Shown here one piece after another: positions 60,812 to 64,000 of a stretch of 64,000 nt of DNA (within the stretch, counting starts at the first letter, position 1; every line of letters begins with the position of its first letter). The DNA is taken from contig CAMYKK010000015.1 of assembly GCA_947258975.1 (NCBI GenBank), forward strand, positions 20,726-84,725, read 5' to 3'. The translations under genes and the position numbers were made by a program. The stretch comes from an uncultured Gammaproteobacteria bacterium (lineage in GTDB: Bacteria > Pseudomonadota > Gammaproteobacteria > Arenicellales > JAANXG01). The notes under the pieces were generated by a model. That model did no database searches, was not told where the DNA came from, and was given only the letters and a program-made list of their open reading frames with translations.

Positions 60812-62020
60812 CTAGTGAATCCGCCGCAGGCGGAACAGTCCGTTGGTCCCCCCATCGCTGGTGAAATACAGCGCACCATTGGGTCCGACGGCAACGCCGC
60901 AGGGGCGGCCCCAGCGTTGACCATCGGCCAACTGAAAACCGGTGATTACATCGACTACATTTGTTGCCCGGCCGTCCTCAAACATAACCTGGACTAATTT
61001 TGGATGGCGCCGGGTCGCCGGGTCGCCTGCATAGCCGCCGCGCGGCTGTGTCCCCCACGATCCGTGCAGGGCAACGATCGCATCACCCTCGAAGCGGGGG
61101 TCCATCGCTCCTTTGGGCACGAAAACCATACCCATCGGTGCGCTACGGGCGTCGAAGGTGACCCCTGGCGGTACCGCGTCGGTTACCGGCCGTGGAGGCT
61201 TGGTGCGAATGCATTGGTCACGCTGAAAACGTCCCTCGATGTACTGATACCAGGGCATGCCGTGAAAAGATCCGCGGCTCAAGCGTCCGAAATACTCCCG
61301 CGGCAACTCATAACCCCAATGATCGGGCCCGTTATTGTTCGCGTACAGCACCTTGGTATCGGGATGCCAGGCAAATCCTATCGGGTTGCGCAGTCCGGAT
61401 GCATAGGGTCGCAACGTCGGTTTGACGCCGGTTTCATCGAGTACGAACACGCCGCCGCGACGGTTTGCGAAGTCGTAACTATCGTCGAGGTATTCGTTGG
61501 GACAGTTACCGCTGATGCCAAGGCCAATATAGAGTCGATTGTCAGGCCCGATTCCCACCGTGCGGCTGCTATGACCGCCACCGCTCGGTAGCGATGCCAC
61601 CAGCGTGAAGTCCTTGTGTCTGAGACGTGCAATGTCAGATGTATACCGAGCTTGATAAAGGCCGTCGGTGTCGGCTACGTACAACGCGTCACCGCGCACC
61701 ACGACACTGTGTGGATATTCCGGGAACTTCGTTAATACTTCCGCCCGGGTATAAGGTGGGGCGAGCCGATACACTTTGCCACTCCTGGATCCGGCCAGCA
61801 GGTCGCCGTTCGCCGTGAAGGTGATGAATCGCGGGCGTTTCATACCACCGGTCAAAAACTCCAGCCGGTATCCCGGCGGGACCTGTACCGTATATCGCCT
61901 CCCTTCTATCTCCACCTCATCGGTGGTCAAGCCGGCCAGGGCCGCTGCGGCACGAGGCAGGGTAACGAGGATGACCAACGCCACGCAAACGAAGATAAGA
62001 CTGCCAAACGGTTTAAACAC
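60812..62020 (-). CDS. PQQ-dependent sugar (sorbosone-type) dehydrogenase
   Basis: 402-aa exported beta-propeller of the soluble glucose/sorbosone dehydrogenase family. Signal peptide with hydrophobic core (LIFVCVALVILVTLPRAAA), then blades with FITFTANGDLLAGSRSG, GGHSSRTVGIGPDNRLYIGLG, GLRNPIGFAWHP and ALHGSWGTQPRGGY, and the closing GPNGALYFTSD. Family members oxidise sugars with PQQ or have lost the cofactor; substrate unknown. ATG 62020; divergent from the lipase gene. Confidence 0.85.
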   Translation of the reverse strand: MFKPFGSLIFVCVALVILVTLPRAAAALAGLTTDEVEIEGRRYTVQVPPGYRLEFLTGGMKRPRFITFTANGDLLAGSRSGKVYRLAPPYTRAEVLTKFPEYPHSVVVRGDALYVADTDGLYQARYTSDIARLRHKDFTLVASLPSGGGHSSRTVGIGPDNRLYIGLGISGNCPNEYLDDSYDFANRRGGVFVLDETGVKPTLRPYASGLRNPIGFAWHPDTKVLYANNNGPDHWGYELPREYFGRLSRGSFHGMPWYQYIEGRFQRDQCIRTKPPRPVTDAVPPGVTFDARSAPMGMVFVPKGAMDPRFEGDAIVALHGSWGTQPRGGYAGDPATRRHPKLVQVMFEDGRATNVVDVITGFQLADGQRWGRPCGVAVGPNGALYFTSDGGTNGLFRLRRIH

Positions 62021-62142
62021 TGAATCCTCGGTATGTGTCGTACCCGGTCTATTATATTATGGTGATCCACTGCGATAGGCTTTATATTTTCGCCCGGAAC
62101 CTTAAAATATGGCGCCCAACGCATAACCGGCCCACACCGCAA

Positions 62143-63051
62143 ATGACCGGGAATATCGACAAAACACCGATATCTCAGCACACTGCCGAGGAGATTGGCG
62201 TGCACTCCATATTAGCGGGGCCAATCGCAGAACTTTCTAATTTACGGCGGTCTTTGCTGCTCGCCGAGCTGTCCATGATTGCCTACCTGCCCGAGCGGGA
62301 AGCCACGCGCGCGGTGAGGCGTTTGCACTTTGATGAAGTGCAGTTTTTTGATCGTGATGGTGCGCAGGCGTATAAGTTTGAGAATGATGTCGATTGTGTG
62401 GTCGCCTGCCGTGGCACCGAGCCTAACGAATGGAACGACATTCGTGCGGATGCCAACGCCATCACGGCGTTGTCGGAGACCATGGGTCGCGTACATCGGG
62501 GATTCAAACGGGAAGTTGATGACTTGTGGCCGCCGATCGAAAAAGCCCTCATCAATAATGCCAAAACATTGTGGTTTACGGGTCACTCACTGGGTGGTGC
62601 CATGGCGACGATTTGCGCCGGGCGTTGCATGCTCTCGCACATTCCTTCAAATCCGCAACAACTGCAAACCTTTGGCAGCCCCCGTGTCGGTGACAAACGA
62701 TTCGTGCATTTTTGCAGGATCGATTACAACCGATGGGTCAATAACAACGACATCGTCGCGAGAGTACCCCCGGCATGGATGGGATACCGGCACTCCGGGA
62801 ATGAGATCTACCTAAATGCCCACGGCAAGATTCGGCGTGTGAGTGGTTGGCAACGCAGCAAGGACATGTGGCGGGGATTCGTGACCGGCATCAAGCAGGG
62901 CAAGATCGACCATTTCGATGATCACTCCATCGTGCGGTACATCGAGCATATCTATCAAGCCCTATCCGAAGAGGAAGATCGTGTTGATGCCAACACTCAA
63001 GGAATCGTCGATAAGGGCACCGGGGAACTTGCCGGCGATTCGAGTCGCTAA
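62143..63051 (+). CDS. Class 3 lipase-family protein
   Basis: 302-aa lipase_3 fold. Nucleophile S149 in FTGHSLGGAMAT; VVACRGTEPNEWNDIRADANA upstream is the oxyanion region, with YNRWVNNNDIVARVPP and the catalytic His likely in DHFDDHSI. No signal peptide from ATG 62143, so probably cytoplasmic; an ATG at 62035 would add 36 residues without a convincing signal sequence. Confidence 0.85.
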   Translation: MTGNIDKTPISQHTAEEIGVHSILAGPIAELSNLRRSLLLAELSMIAYLPEREATRAVRRLHFDEVQFFDRDGAQAYKFENDVDCVVACRGTEPNEWNDIRADANAITALSETMGRVHRGFKREVDDLWPPIEKALINNAKTLWFTGHSLGGAMATICAGRCMLSHIPSNPQQLQTFGSPRVGDKRFVHFCRIDYNRWVNNNDIVARVPPAWMGYRHSGNEIYLNAHGKIRRVSGWQRSKDMWRGFVTGIKQGKIDHFDDHSIVRYIEHIYQALSEEEDRVDANTQGIVDKGTGELAGDSSR

Positions 63052-63522
63052 CGTAGGTGTAACAACTCAGAATTGATTCGCAAGGGATGTCAGATTACAA
63101 ATCGCTGCGTCCGACCCACAGCGGGCATTGGAGCAAAAATTTTTAGCGTCCGCTTTCCCAATGTATCTGTAGAAATGTGCCGCCAAAGTACTGGTAGGTC
63201 ATAATCTCGAACCTGCGTCTCCTACTTATTAATCTTGGCTCAAGCAGCCATCTTGTAGGAAAAATTACGAATTCACCACCCGCACCCTCAAGCAATACCT
63301 ATATGGTTCATTCGATTTGGACGCTATGCCTGATTCTAGTGTCATCGCTCTTCCTTCAACGGTAGCACCTTCGCGTACGACGCCGCATCAGACCGTATCC
63401 CGTCGCACCATCCCCCTCTCATCCTCTGAATGTGGCGTAAACCACCGATTCAACCGTATACTCGAACAACTGGTTACACCGTTTCGATTCATTCCAACGA
63501 ACTTTGCGAGAGAGACTGACTC
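63052..63522. other. Intergenic region lipase to cytochrome P460
   Basis: About 470 nt, A+T-richer than its surroundings. A 69-codon frame (63317-63526) has no recognisable family and ends past the next start, so it is left out. GAGAGAG just before ATG 63523 is the ribosome site of the cytochrome. Confidence 0.5.
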
Positions 63523-64000
63523 ATGAAGCATTTCTTTACGATCTGTACAATTTCGGTTTTAGTCGGGAGCAATCTTGCCATTGGTGGGGCGTCAGAAGTC
63601 GCGCCGTCACCGAATGGCATTGCGTTCCCGGCCGGGTATCAGGACTGGCGCGTGGTCGCGGTCTCGCACCGCAGTGACAACAATACCCTGCGTGTCATCT
63701 TCGGTAACGACCAGGCTATCGCCGCCGCGCGCAGCGGCCAAACCAACCCGTGGCCGGACGGCGCGATCCTGGGCAAGGTGGTCTGGAAAGACGGTGCCAT
63801 CCCTGAGTGGCCGCAAGCCCAGAAGCCCGACAAATTCGTCCACGCGGAATTCATGTTTCGCGACGCCGCCAAGTTCGCCAGCACCGGCGGTTGGGGTTGG
63901 GCGCGTTGGAAAGGCCTTGATCAAAAGCCTTACGGCGACGCTAATGTGGCCCAGGAATGCGTGGCTTGCCACACCCCGGTCAAGGACAACAACTGGGTGT
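63523..64000 (+). CDS. Cytochrome P460-family protein (partial, runs off the window)
   Basis: 159 codons, no stop before the end. Signal peptide (KHFFTICTISVLVGSNLAIGG). The mature part shows family motifs NGIAFPAGYQDWRVVAVSHR, LRVIFGNDQA, GAILGKVVWK and GGWGWARWKG, then haem c motif C146-VA-C149-H150. In Nitrosomonas-type P460 a Lys is cross-linked to the haem; the Lys in ILGKVVW is the candidate here. P460 proteins oxidise hydroxylamine or detoxify NO; some relatives only bind NO. Absent from the long-ORF set because it lacks a stop. Confidence 0.85.
   Translation, partial: MKHFFTICTISVLVGSNLAIGGASEVAPSPNGIAFPAGYQDWRVVAVSHRSDNNTLRVIFGNDQAIAAARSGQTNPWPDGAILGKVVWKDGAIPEWPQAQKPDKFVHAEFMFRDAAKFASTGGWGWARWKGLDQKPYGDANVAQECVACHTPVKDNNWV

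Noticed and set aside
63317..63526. 69-aa ORF before the cytochrome P460 gene
   Set aside because: Overlaps the start of the cytochrome, has no family, signal or ribosome site.

Overview
The window is a contiguous piece of chromosome from a non-enteric gammaproteobacterium of moderate G+C content. The main evidence is gene order. The run dapB-carA-carB-greA-(DUF4149)-yhbY/rlmE-ftsH-folP-glmM-tpiA-secG-tRNA-Leu-nuoA to nuoN-tRNA-fMet-rimP-nusA-infB-rbfA-truB-rpsO-pnp is the ancestral gammaproteobacterial arrangement, and a complete nuo operon between secG and rimP is known from several non-enteric lineages. A cytosolic-type malate dehydrogenase and a short NAD-type isocitrate dehydrogenase also point away from Enterobacterales. 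I cannot place the organism below class from the sequence alone.

Layout. 1-14.1 kb is a mixed accessory segment: an EgtB-like sulfoxide synthase with a DUF924 gene, argE, mdh, a small cupin, a glycosyltransferase overlapping a nucleosidase-like gene, a three-gene minus-strand cluster (BON protein, membrane coiled-coil HhH protein, DUF2267-like protein), threonine aldolase, endonuclease V, a membrane diguanylate cyclase and an MFS transporter. 14.2-31 kb holds dapB, carAB-greA, two envelope or unknown genes, then rlmE-ftsH-folP-glmM-tpiA-secG. 31.1-46 kb is the 14-subunit complex I operon. 46-54.7 kb is the translation/transcription block from initiator tRNA through rimP-nusA-infB-rbfA-truB-rpsO-pnp, closed by a strong terminator. 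54.8-64 kb is housekeeping and accessory: dtd, a rhodanese, isocitrate dehydrogenase, a YheT-type hydrolase, a DksA-family protein with a lysine-rich tail, a CbbY-like phosphatase, a secreted 11-residue-repeat protein, a PQQ-type sugar dehydrogenase, a class 3 lipase and the 5' part of a cytochrome P460 gene that runs off the end.

The regulatory DNA is readable in several places. carAB has a promoter, a nine-codon nearly leaderless ORF and an intrinsic terminator, all upstream of carA. The fMet tRNA-rimP-nusA operon has a good promoter and two terminator hairpins before rimP. rpsO, nuoA and the diguanylate cyclase each have a sigma70-like promoter with a 17-nt spacer.

The intergenic DNA is rich in small mobile or repeat elements that the genes do not explain. 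There are two MITE-like elements sitting directly on or beside gene stop codons (after glmM and after the isocitrate dehydrogenase). An IS5-type transposase remnant has a smaller non-autonomous relative. Seven tandem 22-bp units abut three 24-bp units, and a dispersed family carries the same 24-bp core, one copy of which lies inside the nuo operon between nuoF and nuoG. I found no CRISPR array, prophage, toxin-antitoxin pair or obvious new defence system.
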